64,000 nucleotides of DNA, from NCBI RefSeq assembly GCF_018294505.1, contig NC_057814.1:38857239-38921238 (forward strand), written 5' to 3'. Made by a program: the position numbers and the translations under genes. Source of the DNA: Triticum aestivum. Its lineage: Eukaryota > Streptophyta > Magnoliopsida > Poales > Poaceae. Shown here piece by piece: positions 1 to 9,865 of this stretch (position 1 is its first letter; each line of letters starts with the position of its first letter). The notes beneath the pieces are model-generated. The model was given only the letters and a program-made list of their open reading frames with translations. It searched no databases and was not told the DNA's origin.

Positions 1-39
1 AGGTGTAAGCAATGAACTAGTTAACAAACTCCACTTCAT

Positions 40-415
40 TACCGTAAAATCGTTCCCGATGCCTTCCAAGCCCACACACTTTATGACGGTCACTTTTGCC
101 TATCTTTTGTTCTCAGAGGAAATAGGAATCAGAACTAAGAGGCACACGAGAGATTGATCTCCGTCCATCGTTGCTAAAGGAAATTGAAATTGGAGTCCAT
201 CGTTGCTAAAGGAAATTGAAATTGGAGTCAGGAGGCACGAGACAGACTGGTATTTATTTGTTGGGTATGGTGACATGAAGGTGCCTCGCTGGCCCACCGC
301 ATTGCATATCTTTTGTGTGCTTTCGGTACTATTTTAGCACATGGGCTACACATCTCTAGTCAGCTTTGATTTGCTATCTTCACCTTCGCCTTTATGCGTA
401 GTACTAGTAAAATCA
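40..415 (+). repeat. P module copy 1 of the amplified unit
   Basis: Non-coding module that recurs at least seven more times in the window. Shared landmarks are a 'CTTTCAAGCCTACACA'-like start, 'GAAGGTGCCTCGCTGGCCCA', then 'AGCACATGGG' (here 336-345; other copies 26151, 31771, 36974, 40572, 60689) and 'CTCATCGGTTGCATGCC'. It is interrupted by the Stowaway MITE at 418-540 and resumes at 543. It has a private 32-bp tandem duplication at about 163-227. No function is evident; it marks a DNA-level segmental repeat. Confidence 0.75.
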
Positions 416-417
416 TA

Positions 418-540
418 CTCCCTCCGTCCGAAAATACTTGTCATCAAAATGGATAAAAAGAGATGTATCTAGAATTAATATACGTCTAGATACATCCCAT
501 TTTATTCATTTTGATGACAAGTATTTCCGGACGGAGGGAG
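418..540. mobile_element. Stowaway-type MITE (Tc1/mariner class)
   Basis: Terminal inverted repeats CTCCCTCCGTCCG / CGGACGGAGGGAG are flanked by a TA duplication (416-417 and 541-542). The 123-bp element is nearly palindromic and non-coding. It splits P module copy 1. Confidence 0.95.
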
Positions 541-542
541 TA

Positions 543-840
543 TATTCACCACATCATAGGCTCTCATCGGTTCCACTCCTCCAAGGCTAAATCACAGGCC
601 ATCAAACAGGCTGCAAAATCTGGTATGTAGCGCAACCACATAGCATGACTTCCATGGACGGATCATGAGCATGTTAATTACAGTCATGAGGAGAACACAC
701 CCTAATGGTTTCATTTATTTGAATGGACTTTTGTAGGAATCCTCATCGATGTATGAATTCCCTCGAGGAAATGGGGAAACAAATCTAAGTATTTTATTTG
801 GATAGAAGCAATGCTTTCTATTTTGTAAAAAAAATGTTTG
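543..840 (+). repeat. Continuation of P module copy 1 into the adjoining Q module
   Basis: Resumes the host sequence after the MITE (CTCATCGG, 'CAAACAGGC', 'CATAGCATGAC'). It matches stretches after the P copies at about 26380-26450, 31880-32230 and 37190-37320. No ORF or RNA signal is visible. Confidence 0.6.
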
Positions 841-1890
841 CTTATTCAAAAAATGTTCGACATTTTGAGAATAAATGTTCGGGAAATAAAAAAATATTCA
901 TGATTTTTTAAAAAGTTTGTGTATTAAAAATATTAATGAAATTGAACAATTTTTCAGCAATTCAAAAAATGTTCATGAATTGAAAGATATCCTAAAAATT
1001 CAAAAACTGTTCAGGACTAGAAAATAGTTTATTCATTCATAAAATGTTCACTGATTCAAAAACATTTCGTTAAATAAAAAAATGTTTGTGAATTTCAAAA
1101 ATTGTTCCACCAATTTCCAAAAAAATGTTCGCCGATTCAGGAAATGTTCAGTGATTCAAGAAAATTGTTTAAAACAATGTTCACAATTTTTTTTAAAAAT
1201 GTTTGCAAATAGTATAAATTGTTCAAGAATTCAAAAAATGTTCTTGATTTTAGATTTTTTTTGGAAATTTGTAAAAGTATTCATGAATTTGAAAAATGTT
1301 CAGGATTTCAAATATGTTCATGAGTTTTATTTATCTTCATGATTTGAAAAATTGTTCATGATTTCTCGAAATTGAGAGTGATAGTGTATCTCGGTGATGC
1401 AGCAAAATGTAGTCATGGCCATTGAAGATTACGATTTTTTTTCCTGTTGCAACACATGGGCCCTTTTGCTAGTAATATAGATACGGATCATTTCAAAACT
1501 TGTTCCACCAATTTCCAAAAAAATGTTCATAGATTTAGAAATGTTCAGCGATTTAAGAAAATTGTTTTGAACAATGTTCATAAATTTCTTCGATGTTTGC
1601 AAATAGTATAAAATGTTCATGAATTCAAAAAATGTTCTTGATTCTAGAAAATGTTTGAAAATTATTAAAAGTATTCACGAATTTCGAAATTGTTCAGCAT
1701 TTCAAATATGTTCACGAGTTTAGTTATTTTATGATTTAAAAAATTGTTCATGATTTCCCGAAATCGAGAGTGATAGTTTATCTCGGCGATGCAGCAAAAT
1801 GTAGTCATGACCATTGGAGATTATGCATTTTTTCCCGTTGCAACGCGCGAGCCCTTTTGCTAGTAGTAGATACGGATCATTTCCTCAATT
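841..1890. repeat. AT-rich block with a ~398-bp tandem duplication, each copy ending in a Helitron-like 3' terminus
   Basis: The stretch is full of short AAAAATGTTC words. Two copies start near 1093 and 1491 (for example TTCCACCAATTTCC at 1105 and 1503). Each ends with CTCGGYGATGCAGCAAAATG, then CCCGTTGCAACGCGCGAGC (or a decayed version), then CCCTTTTGCTAG, with CTAG at 1469-1472 and 1860-1863. A GC-rich hairpin-like stretch followed by CTRR before a host T is the Helitron 3'-end signature. No 5' TC end and no Rep/helicase ORF were found. Confidence 0.55.
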
Positions 1891-2029
1891 TTTTACACAA
1901 TACCCAAAGTGGCCCAGTTCATGTTGCAAAAGCTATCAAAACGACCAGAAAAAATGTTGGTCATCCTCTTACGACTACATGTCTGGATTGTACAACAAAG
2001 ATCCAAGAAGCATCAAATCACATCACTGA

Positions 2030-2308
2030 ACTTGGATGGCCTGTGCACCGCGTACGCCATGTACGCCGCCCGCGTCCGCGAGTTTGTGGGCCGCAGCAGG
2101 GAAGCCCTGCCCTCTTGTAATCAACACATACGCCACTTTCTCATCCACCATAATTTCTAGTTTCTCACTGTGATCGTTTCCGTCTGCTTGCAGCGACATG
2201 ATCGTGTGGGCAGCAAAGGGCGTGCTCGAGCTGGAGGGGGCGGTGGAGAGCATGGTCGTCGAGGGCCTCGGCGTCCAGGACGAGCACATCGATGCGCACC
2301 TGGTGCTT
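2030..2308 (+). pseudogene. 2-oxoglutarate/Fe(II) dioxygenase (2-ODD) fragment, two partial exons with the intron kept
   Basis: A first piece, to about 2116, reads RVREFVGRSREALPSC. A probable intron follows (donor GTAATC at 2117, acceptor TTGCAG ending 2193). The second exon reads DMIVWAAKGVLELEGAVESM, then VVEGLGVQDEHIDAHL. This pattern is typical of the region upstream of the catalytic core in plant 2-ODDs related to AOP/DAO enzymes. The iron-binding core (HxD...H) is absent. The fragment runs directly into an EPSPS intron/exon at about 2305-2334. It is a relic; the exact subfamily is an inference. Confidence 0.65.
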
Positions 2309-2740
2309 AATCTGACCTGTCATGTGCCCTATAGTTGGGAGCAACGGTGGAGGAAGGCCCGGACTACTGGACCATCACGCCGCCAGAGAAGTTGAACATG
2401 ACGGTGATCGACACCTATGAGAGGAGCACCGGATGGCGATGGCCTTCTCCCTGGCGGCTTGCGCCGAGGTGCCAGTGACCATCAGGGACTCGAGTGCACC
2501 CGCAAGACCTTTCTCAACTACTTTGACGTGCTAAGCACCTTCGTCAAGAACTAGATTGGGACTTGTGCTTGTACTTTGTAGCCTGTCCATGGTCTGATTT
2601 TTTTTCCGTTTTTTCGTCTTCTCCTCAGAGGATGGATGAGCCTGATAGTTTTGTAGCATGGTGTGGGCCTTGAGGCAAAATGACTTTGTTTTGAACACAT
2701 AATTCGTTTGAATAAGAAATAAATTAATGTACGAAGAAAC
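2309..2740 (+). pseudogene. EPSPS: EPSP synthase 3' fragment, copy 1 (end of an intron, last exon, 3'UTR)
   Basis: EPSPS makes 5-enolpyruvylshikimate-3-phosphate in the plastid shikimate pathway. The acceptor TATAG ends at 2334, then the last exon reads [21 protein letters not shown] frameshift follows at about 2425; [16 protein letters not shown] continues in another frame. A second shift follows, then the C-terminal [12 protein letters not shown] with a TAG stop at 2552-2554. The 3'UTR (ACTTTGTAGCCTGTCCATGG, then a conserved AAATRAAT-rich end to about 2735) is shared with the copies near 29.7, 35.0 and 41.0 kb. Only about the last 75 codons are represented, so it cannot encode an enzyme. 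The identification rests on the characteristic C-terminus. Confidence 0.85.
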
Positions 2741-3049
2741 TGGGCTGTGCCATTTTCCATTTCTTCAGCATGTTTATTGTTGGCTATTTATTTATAATCT
2801 AGCACTCCATACAGCCTCCCAGAATGGAGATTAATGATTTCAAAGTGCGGATAACATCTGTCCAAAATTTGACTGAATTTGGGAAATTTTTGTGGGATAT
2901 TTGAAATTCCAGTCTTTGTTAATTGTATCTGAATTTTGATGACGCCACTAATTGGTGGGATCGGTCCATCAGACTGAGTTGGCAAATAAAAAAATAAAAA
3001 ATGCCACAAGGGCATGTTTACTTTGTCTTCATCGCTCTGCCCCTCTCTC
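2741..3049. other. No gene seen
   Basis: AT-rich spacer between the EPSPS relic and the split MITE. I see no coding, RNA or repeat signature. Confidence 0.5.
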
Positions 3050-3270
3050 TCAGGCTGGTCATAGTGGGAGTAACATAGCTATTAACATAGATGCCACATA
3101 AGCAAAATTGATGATGCGGCAAGTAGTTAATGAGGAGAGAGGCAAATAGAGTAACATAATATGTTACCATCACATAGCGTTGTCCAATGAAAAATGACTC
3201 TAGAGAGTAATAAATGAAGACATCTATGTTACCACTCCTATGATACTACCCACTATAAAGGTAGTCTATA

Positions 3271-4830
3271 TGTCTGTGTGCACGCGTACTGAAGGCCCGA
3301 TGCTACCCACAAGGAAACCTACTAGACACTGTGTTTACAGGGCAACCCTCGTCAACTTGGTCTGCTATATCTTATGGGCTGGAACTTCTCAAGGAAGGCA
3401 TGATATGGCGCATTGGTAATGGTGAATCGGTCTGCATCTGGCGTGACAATTGGATACCATGCTCGTTCTCGCTCAAGCCGTTTAGGGCTCGAGGCGGGTC
3501 CAGACTAATCAGAGTTTCGAGCTTGCTTGACGAACGAGGTACATGGGATGTAGCTGTTGTGTGGGCTAACTTTCTACCGATCGATGCTAGGGCCATTTTA
3601 TCCATCCGTACCTCACCACGACGTGAACCGGACTTTCTTGCCTGGCAGCCGAAAAAAAAACCGGTATCTTCTCTGTTAAGAGTGCTTATAAGCTTGGTCT
3701 CAGCTTGACAGAGCATGCTCGTAATGTGTCAGCCACAAGTACTAGGCCGAATGGTGATCGTGAGATTTGGAAGAAGCTGTGGAGTTTGCCAGTTCCTCCC
3801 AAAGTTCGTACATTTGCATGGCATGCAATTACTAATTCATTAGCAACAGAGGAGAACAAGAAAAATCATCATATCCCAGTCACCGGAGTGTGCACGATCT
3901 GTGGGCAGGAACAAGAGGATGTAAAGCACGCTCTTTATCGCTGCCCGCCAGCTCGGGCTTTATGGAACGCCATGCGTGACGTTTAGGACCTTCCCTCACA
4001 TGCGATTATGGAGCGTCTACAAACTGAGTGGATCCCGGAGCTCTTATTCCCACGCACTGACCAAGTCTGTGCTCGTATCCTGATTTCCTCTGGAGAGTAT
4101 GGCATGGACATAATGAGCTTACTCATGACAAGCCTTTTCCATCTGTGGAAGGATCCCGACGGTTCTTATGCAGTTACCTGGCAAGTTTATTGCAGGTCAA
4201 GAACCAGACTACTGAGCAAATTATCAAAGGAAAAGGTGTACTGAATGGACTGGCCCCAGCTGTAGTTTCGCATATAACACATGCTACAGCCAATAGTTGG
4301 GAGAGACCAACTGCTGGCATGCTGAAGCTGAATATTGATGGGTCATACAGTGAGAGTACAGGGGCGGCAGGGGCAGGTATGATTCTCCGTGATGAGCATG
4401 GACGAATTGTTTTCTCTTCCTGCCGTTTTCTTAGTCGTTGCGGATCAGCACTTGAGGCGGAACTAAGTGCTTGTATGGAAGGCATGTCCCTTGCACTGGA
4501 GTGGAGTCAGCAGGATGTCCTTGTTGAAACAGATTCCATGGAGGTCGCTAAGATGATTAATAATCCATCTCGAGATAGCTCACAGCTGGGTCATCTAGTT
4601 GAGCACGTGAAGCATCTCATGAAGCAAGGGAGGCGTTTCGTTGTCAACAAAATCTCCCGGAAATTGAACCAAGCGAGCCATCTGCTTGCTCGTTTTGGTC
4701 GTCTAGAGTAACGAACAACAGTTTGGTTAGGATCAGGCCTGATGAAATATTAGACCTCATCCTACGAGATTGTATTGTGACTATTATTTAATCAATACAA
4801 TCCCTTTACCCCACAAATAAATAAATAAAT
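3271..4830 (+). mobile_element. 5'-truncated LINE inserted in the MITE
   Basis: The insert is bounded by a ~16-bp target-site duplication (ATAAAGGTAGTCTATA at 3255-3270 and 4829-4844). It ends in an (AAAT)n tail (4814-4830), which is diagnostic of target-primed reverse transcription. The 5' truncation removes the endonuclease and most of the reverse transcriptase. Because it interrupts the Tourist-like MITE, it is younger than the MITE. Confidence 0.92.
3331..4711 (+). pseudogene. LINE ORF2 C-terminal part: zf-RVT region and RNase H, frameshifted
   Basis: The N-terminal piece (GMIWRIGNGESVCIWRDNWI) is the usual stretch after the reverse transcriptase core in plant LINEs. After a frameshift near the A-run at about 3655 comes the zinc-binding reverse-transcriptase module (WKKLWSLPVPPKVRTFAWHA, then CTICGQEQEDVKHALYRCP; Cys/His spacing intact). 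A stop follows at 3984-3986. A C-terminal RNase H domain (about 4290-4711) shows LNIDGSYSESTGAAGAGMIL, a middle Glu (ALEAELSACMEG) and VETDSMEVAKMI, so the acidic D-E-D residues are visible. It ends at the TAA after RFGRLE. At least two disruptions make it non-functional. Confidence 0.85.
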
Positions 4831-4882
4831 AAAGGTAGTCTATACTACTAGTCTAAGTTACTCTCTGCTATGACTAGCCTCA

Positions 4883-5227
4883 GGCATTTGAGCTTGCCCG
4901 TGATAGCCGGTTGTCGGGCTTGAGGTGTGCGACGCTGCGCGCGTGGAGGTGCGCCAGTCCGAGGGCACGCCGCGCGGCCACTTCGGCTAGTGCAGGCTCC
5001 GGCAGGCCACCCCGATGGTGAACGACGTCGTGGGGCGACCCGGCATCCTTGAGCTCGAGGAGGCACGCGGGCTCGCCGCCGCCGCCCCAGAGGACGGTGT
5101 GGCAGCGCACGGCGTACGGCACGGCTACCCACTCGGCACAGCGTACGGCAGCGCACGGCGTAAACGTATACACCGTATGAAGGCGAGAGCACCAGACGTA
5201 GAACGTAGGCCTCTTTAGAGGGAGCAC
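4883..5227 (-). pseudogene. Protein kinase fragment, MAPKK-like (MKK10-type)
   Basis: One minus-strand frame reads AVRCHTVLWGGGGEPACLLE, then LPEPALAEVAARRALGLAHL, HARSVAHL and KPDN. This matches kinase subdomains V to VIb, with the 'GLAHLHARxVAHLDLKPDN' style of grass MKK10-like MAP kinase kinases. The catalytic-loop Asp-Leu is missing (HLKPDN where HLDLKPDN is expected), and the ORF breaks off at the MITE border. Upstream (to 5227) the similarity fades. It is a gene relic, not a working kinase; the family assignment is from motif recall. Confidence 0.55.
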
Positions 5228-5267
5228 CCGTCAACGTAATGTAGCAGCAGCGTCACGTCTTCAAAGA

Positions 5268-5352
5268 AATGAGGATACGCGAGCCACCGTTGCTGGGATT
5301 CCAACTCCCAGCCTCCTTATGGAGCAACGCAACTAACCACTCGGCTAGCAGC
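5268..5352 (-). other. tRNA-like relic (box A/box B and T-arm)
   Basis: The minus strand carries TAGCCGAGTGG (box A-like) and GGAGTTGGAATCCC (box B-like), with a 6-bp T-arm stem CTGGGA/TCCCAG. I cannot fold a full acceptor stem or a proper anticodon loop. A decayed tRNA or a tRNA-derived SINE head are both possible. Confidence 0.3.
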
Positions 5353-5393
5353 TGTTGCTCAACAAAAATGAACCTTAAAATGTTTAAGAATTA

Positions 5394-5486
5394 CTCCCTC
5401 CGTCCCAGAACAAGTGTCTCGACCTTAGTACAACTTTGTACTAAAGTTAGTACAAAATTGAGACACTTATTTTAGAACGGAGGGAG
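5394..5486. mobile_element. Stowaway-type MITE
   Basis: CTCCCTCCGTCCCAGAACAA ... TTTTAGAACGGAGGGAG with a TA duplication (5392-5393, 5487-5488); 93 bp. Its right half plus flank is duplicated at about 5598-5755. Confidence 0.93.
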
Positions 5487-5755
5487 TATATACAACACAG
5501 GATCCAGAAGTTTTTGAATATATTTTTTCAAAACAAGCCCATTTGAAAATCATACAATTATTTAGTAACATGATTTTTTTTGAAATTTCACCTTCTTTAA
5601 AGTTGTAATAAGGTCGAGACACTTATTTTGGGATGGAGGGATTATATACAACACAGGATCCGGAAGTTTTTGAATATATTTTTTAAAAAACAAGCCCGTT
5701 TGAAAATGATACAATTATTTAGTAACACGAACAAATTTTGAAATTTCACCTTCTT
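5487..5755. repeat. Tandem duplication of MITE end plus flank (~155 bp period)
   Basis: 'TATACAACACAGGATCC' followed by GAAGTTTTTGAATATATTTT occurs at 5488 and again at about 5643. The second copy is preceded by a decayed Stowaway right end (GAGACACTTATTTTGGGATGG near 5615-5635). This is consistent with a local duplication after MITE insertion. Confidence 0.75.
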
Positions 5756-6611
5756 TCAAAAAAGTGTGAACTTTTTTTGATAGAAAGATTTTTTTTCAAT
5801 CCTGGATATTTTCTACAAAAGTCGAAAATTCTTTTGCAAAACAACGAATTTTTTTTTAAATTACCAAACATTTTTGAAACACACGAACATTTTTTAAATA
5901 TCTGGAAAAATTTGAAAACCATAACATTTTTTAAATAATCGAACAACTATTGAATTTATGAAAAATATCACCAAAAAAGGAATGGCAGTGCGACGAATCG
6001 AACCCGTAACTCCTGCTATTGACCGCTCATCACTAGCCACACGAGGTAGTAAGCTCCAACATCTAACTAAGAAACGCGGACTACAAAAACCTGGTCATTT
6101 TTAATATTACAATTTTTTTCTGAGAGCGCGAACATTATTTGAACCTGGTCATTTTTTTGAATTTGTGAATAAGTTTTGTGAAAAGGGAACACATTTTGAA
6201 TATGGGGACATTTTATGAATCGATAAACTTTCTCGAAACCCGCGAGCGGTTGGGCCGGTCCAATAGATGCTCAACGGGAGCGATATCGTTGCCTAGTTGT
6301 GCCAGGTCCTAAGCATTTTTTTACTTTTCTATTTTTCATTTTTCTTCACTTTCTTCCTTAATTTAGTTTTCTTCTTTATGAACTTTATCATAATTTTTTG
6401 AAATTTGTTATAAAATTTAAGTCACAATTTTAAGTAACTGTTTTAAAATATGATTCTAAATTCCTTTTTATTCAAATACTAATTGAATGCTTTCCGAAAG
6501 AAGCATTTATTGTTTTTAATTTTATCCCTTTATATTTATTAGTTAGGTTAAAACTTATAAGAATAGTTATAATTACCCGTTTAAATTATGATTTTAAATA
6601 CTTTAGTCCTT
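5756..6611. other. AT-rich degenerate sequence, no gene seen
   Basis: Dominated by runs such as GAACATTTTTTAAAT and TTTTTCATTTTT. A GGGTTCGATTCG word at about 5996-6010 (minus strand) resembles a tRNA B box but lacks a cloverleaf. Probably internal sequence of decayed DNA transposons. Confidence 0.5.
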
Positions 6612-6648
6612 TAAACCTGGTATGGATGCCCATCATGGGCATGCCCAC
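6612..6648 (+). repeat. First piece of the ~320-bp tandem repeat array
   Basis: CTGGTATGGATGCCC followed by CATGGGCATGCCCAC matches the monomer segment seen at 18883, 19197 and 19524. The monomer is cut here by the solo LTR and resumes at 8411. Confidence 0.75.
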
Positions 6649-8405
6649 TGATGGAATTATGCCCTAGAGACAATAATAAAATGGTTATTATTATATTTCC
6701 TTAATCATGATAAAGGTTTATTATTCATGCTAGAATTGTATTGACCGGAAACTTAAATACATGTGTGGATACATAAACAAATACCGTGTCCCTAGTGAGC
6801 CTCTACTAGAGTAGATCGTTGATCAAAGATGATTAAGGTTTCCTAACCATAGACATGAATTGTCATTTAACAATGGGATCACATCATTAGGAAAATGATG
6901 TGATGGACAAGACCCAACCGTTAGCATAGCATATGATTGTTCAGTTTATTGCTACTGCTTTCTTAATGTCAAATACATGTTCCTTCGACCATGAGATCAT
7001 GTAACTCCCAGATACCGGAGGAATACCCTGTGTGCTATCAAACGTCACAACGTAACTGGGTGATCATAAATATGCTCCACAGGTATCTCCGAAGGTGTCT
7101 GTTGAGTTGGCGTGAATTGAGATTGGGATTTGTCACTCCTACCATCGAAGAGGTATCTCTGGGCCCTCTCGGTAATACACATCATAAGCTTGCAAGCAAA
7201 TGACTAAGGAGTTAGTCACGACGTGATGTATTACGGAACGAGTAAAGAGACTTGCCGGTAACGAGATTGAACAAGGTATAAAGATACGGACGATCGAATC
7301 TCGGGCAAGTAACATACCGATGGACAGAGGGAATTATGTATGTTGTCATAATGGTTCGACAGATAAAGATCTTCATAGAATATGTAGGAACCAATATGGG
7401 CATCTAGGTTCCGCTATTATTTATTGACAGAAGAGGTGTCTCGGTCATGTCTACATAGTTCTCGAACCCGTAGGGTCCGCACGCTTAACGTTCGATGACG
7501 ATTTAGTATTAAATGAGTTATGTGATTTGGTGTGCTAATGTTGTTCGGAGTCCCGGATGAGATCACGGACATAACGAGGAGTCTCGAAATGTTTGAGAGG
7601 TAAAGATTTATATACAAGACGATGGTATTCGGACACCGGAAGTGTTTCGGGGGGTACCGGGTACTTATCGGGTCACTGGAAGGGGTTCCGGGCACCCCCC
7701 GCAAAAGATATGGGCCTTATGGGCCAAGAGGGGAAACACACCAGCCATAGGGGCTGGTGCGCCCCCATATGGGCTGGCCTAAGGAGGAGAAGGAAAGGGG
7801 AGAAGGGAAAGTAAAGTGTGGATTAGGATTCCCACTTCCTTCCCTCTCCCCCCTCTTTCCTTCCCTCTCGGTTGCATATGGCAAGGGGGCACGCGGCTTG
7901 GGAGGGACTCCAAGTAGGATTGCTCCTACTTGGGCGCCTCCTATGGCTGCTACTCCCTCCCTCCCACCTATATATATGTGGGGGCGCGCCCTAGCACACA
8001 CCAGACAATTGCCTAGCCGTGTGCGGCGCCCCCCTCCATCGTTTACACCCCGATCATATTTTTGTAGTGCTTAGGCGAAGCCCTGCGAAGATCACTTCAT
8101 CATCACCGTCGCCACGTCGTCGTGATGACAGAACTCATCTACTACCTCGACGTCTTGCTGGATCAAGAAGGCGAGGGACGTCATCGAGTTGAACGTGTGC
8201 AGAACGCGGAGGTGCCGTGCGTTCGGTACTTGATCGGTTGACGCGCGAAGAAGTTCGACTACATCAACCACGTTGTGAAACGCTTCCGCTTACTGTCTAC
8301 GAGGGTATATAGACACACTCTCCCCCTCGTTGCTATGCATCTCCATGGATATATCATTGCGTGTGCATAGAAATTTTTGTGTTTTCCACGCAACGTTTCC
8401 CAACA
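6649..8405 (+). mobile_element. Solo LTR, Copia type (BARE/Angela-like LTR start)
   Basis: Starts TGATGGAATTATGCCCTAG and ends CCCAACA, flanked by a perfect 5-bp duplication CCCAC (6644-6648, 8406-8410); 1757 bp. No internal domain remains, so the element was reduced by LTR-LTR recombination. A TATATATATG promoter-like motif lies at about 7970. The first ~120 bp and the middle resemble the LTRs at 9866 and 54258, but it is clearly a different subfamily. ORFs inside it are chance. Confidence 0.92.
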
Positions 8406-8410
8406 CCCAC

Positions 8411-8464
8411 TTGGTGGATAAGTTGGGGTAACTTTAAGGTTGTCCACAAAAACACCACGCTCAA
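8411..8464 (+). repeat. Continuation of the ~320-bp repeat monomer
   Basis: TTGGTGGATAAGTTGGGG through CACGCTCAA is the monomer part between 'GCCCACC' and 'TCAACGGAGGGTG'. It is bounded on the left by the solo Copia LTR and on the right by the solo Gypsy LTR. Confidence 0.7.
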
Positions 8465-9864
8465 TGATACGTATCCATCGTATATACTTTTCCAAACACT
8501 TTTGCCCTTGTTTTGGACTCTAACTTGCATGGTTTGAATGGAACTAACCCGGACTGACGTTGTTTTCAGCAGAATTGCCATGGTGTTATTTTTGTGCAGA
8601 AATAAAAATTCTCGGAATGACCTGAAACTTCACGGAGAATATTTTTGGAATTAATAAAAATACTGGCGAAAGAATCAAGGCCAGGGGGCCACACCCTGTC
8701 CATGAGGGTGGGGGGCGCGCCTACCCCCCTGGGCGCGCCCCTGCCTCGTGGGCCCCCTGGTGCTCCACCGACCTCAACTCCAACTCTATATATTCACGTT
8801 CGGGGAGAAAAAAATCAGAGAGAAGGATTCATCGCGTTTTACGATACGAAACCGCCGCCAAGCCCTAATTTTTCTCGGGAGGGCTGATCTGGAGTCCGTT
8901 TGGGGCTCCGGAGAGGGGAATCCGTCGCCGTTGTCATCATGAACCTTCCTCCATCACCAATTTCATGATGCTCACCGCCGTGCGTGAGTAATTCCATCAT
9001 AGGCTTGCTGGACGGTGATGGGTTGGATGAGATATACCATGTAATCAACTTAGTTTTATTAGGGTTTGATCCCTAGTATCCACTATGTTCTGAGATTGAT
9101 GTTGCTATGACTTTGCTATGCTTAATGCTTGTCACTAGGGCTCGAGTGCCATGATTTCAGATCTGGACCTATTATGTTTCCATGAATACATGTGAGTTCT
9201 TGATCCTATCTTGCAAGTCTATAGTCACCTACTATGTGTTATGATCCGGCAACCCCGAAGTGACAATAATCGGGCCCACTCCCGGTGATGACCGTAGTTT
9301 GAGGAGTTCATGTATTCACTAAGTGTTAATGCTTTGGTCTGGTACTCTATTAAAAGGAGGCCTTAATATCCCTTAGTTTCCAATAGGACCCCGCAGCCAC
9401 GGGAGGTAGGACAAAAGATGTCATGCAAGTTCTTTTCCATAAGCACGTATGACTATATTCGGAATACATGCCTACATTACATTGATGAACTGGAGCTAGT
9501 TCTGTGTCACCCTATGTTATAACTATCGCATGAGGAATCGCATCCGGCATAATTCTCCATCACCGATCCAATGCCTACGAGCTTTTCACATATTTCTCTT
9601 TTCTTAGTTACTTTACCGTTGCCACTGTTACAATTACTACAAAACTGCTACTGTTACTTTTGCCACCGTTATCATTACTTCCATACTACTTTGCTACTAA
9701 ATACTTTGCTGCAGATATTAAGTTATCCAGGTGTAGTTGAATTGACAACTCAACTGCTAATACTTGAGAATATTCTTTGGCTCCCCTTGTGTCGAATCAA
9801 TAAATTTGGGTTGAATACTCTACCCTCGAAAACTGTTGCGATCCCCTATACTTGTGGGTTATCA
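8465..9864 (+). mobile_element. Solo LTR, Gypsy type
   Basis: Starts TGATACGTATCCATCG and ends CTTGTGGGTTATCA, the ends typical of Triticeae Gypsy LTRs of the Sabrina/Fatima/WHAM kind. The 5-bp duplication is CTCAA: left copy 8460-8464; right copy begins with C9865 and is completed by TCAA after the Copia insertion (C18630 to A18634). A TATATATT box lies near 8787. Length is 1400 bp. Confidence 0.88.
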
Positions 9865-9865
9865 C

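Larger units (their letters stand above)
3053..4879. mobile_element. Tourist-like (PIF/Harbinger-type) MITE split by a LINE
   Basis: Left end GGCTGGTCATAGTGGGAG at 3053 and right end CTATGACTAGCC at 4879 are inverted repeats. They are flanked by a 3-bp TCA duplication (3050-3052, 4880-4882). Without the LINE insertion and its duplicated target the MITE is about 255 bp. The superfamily call comes from the 3-bp TSD and MITE size, not from a transposase. Confidence 0.7.

Noticed and set aside
5993..6065. tRNA gene on the minus strand
   Set aside because: A GGGTTCGATTCG word resembles box B, but no acceptor or anticodon stem can be paired.
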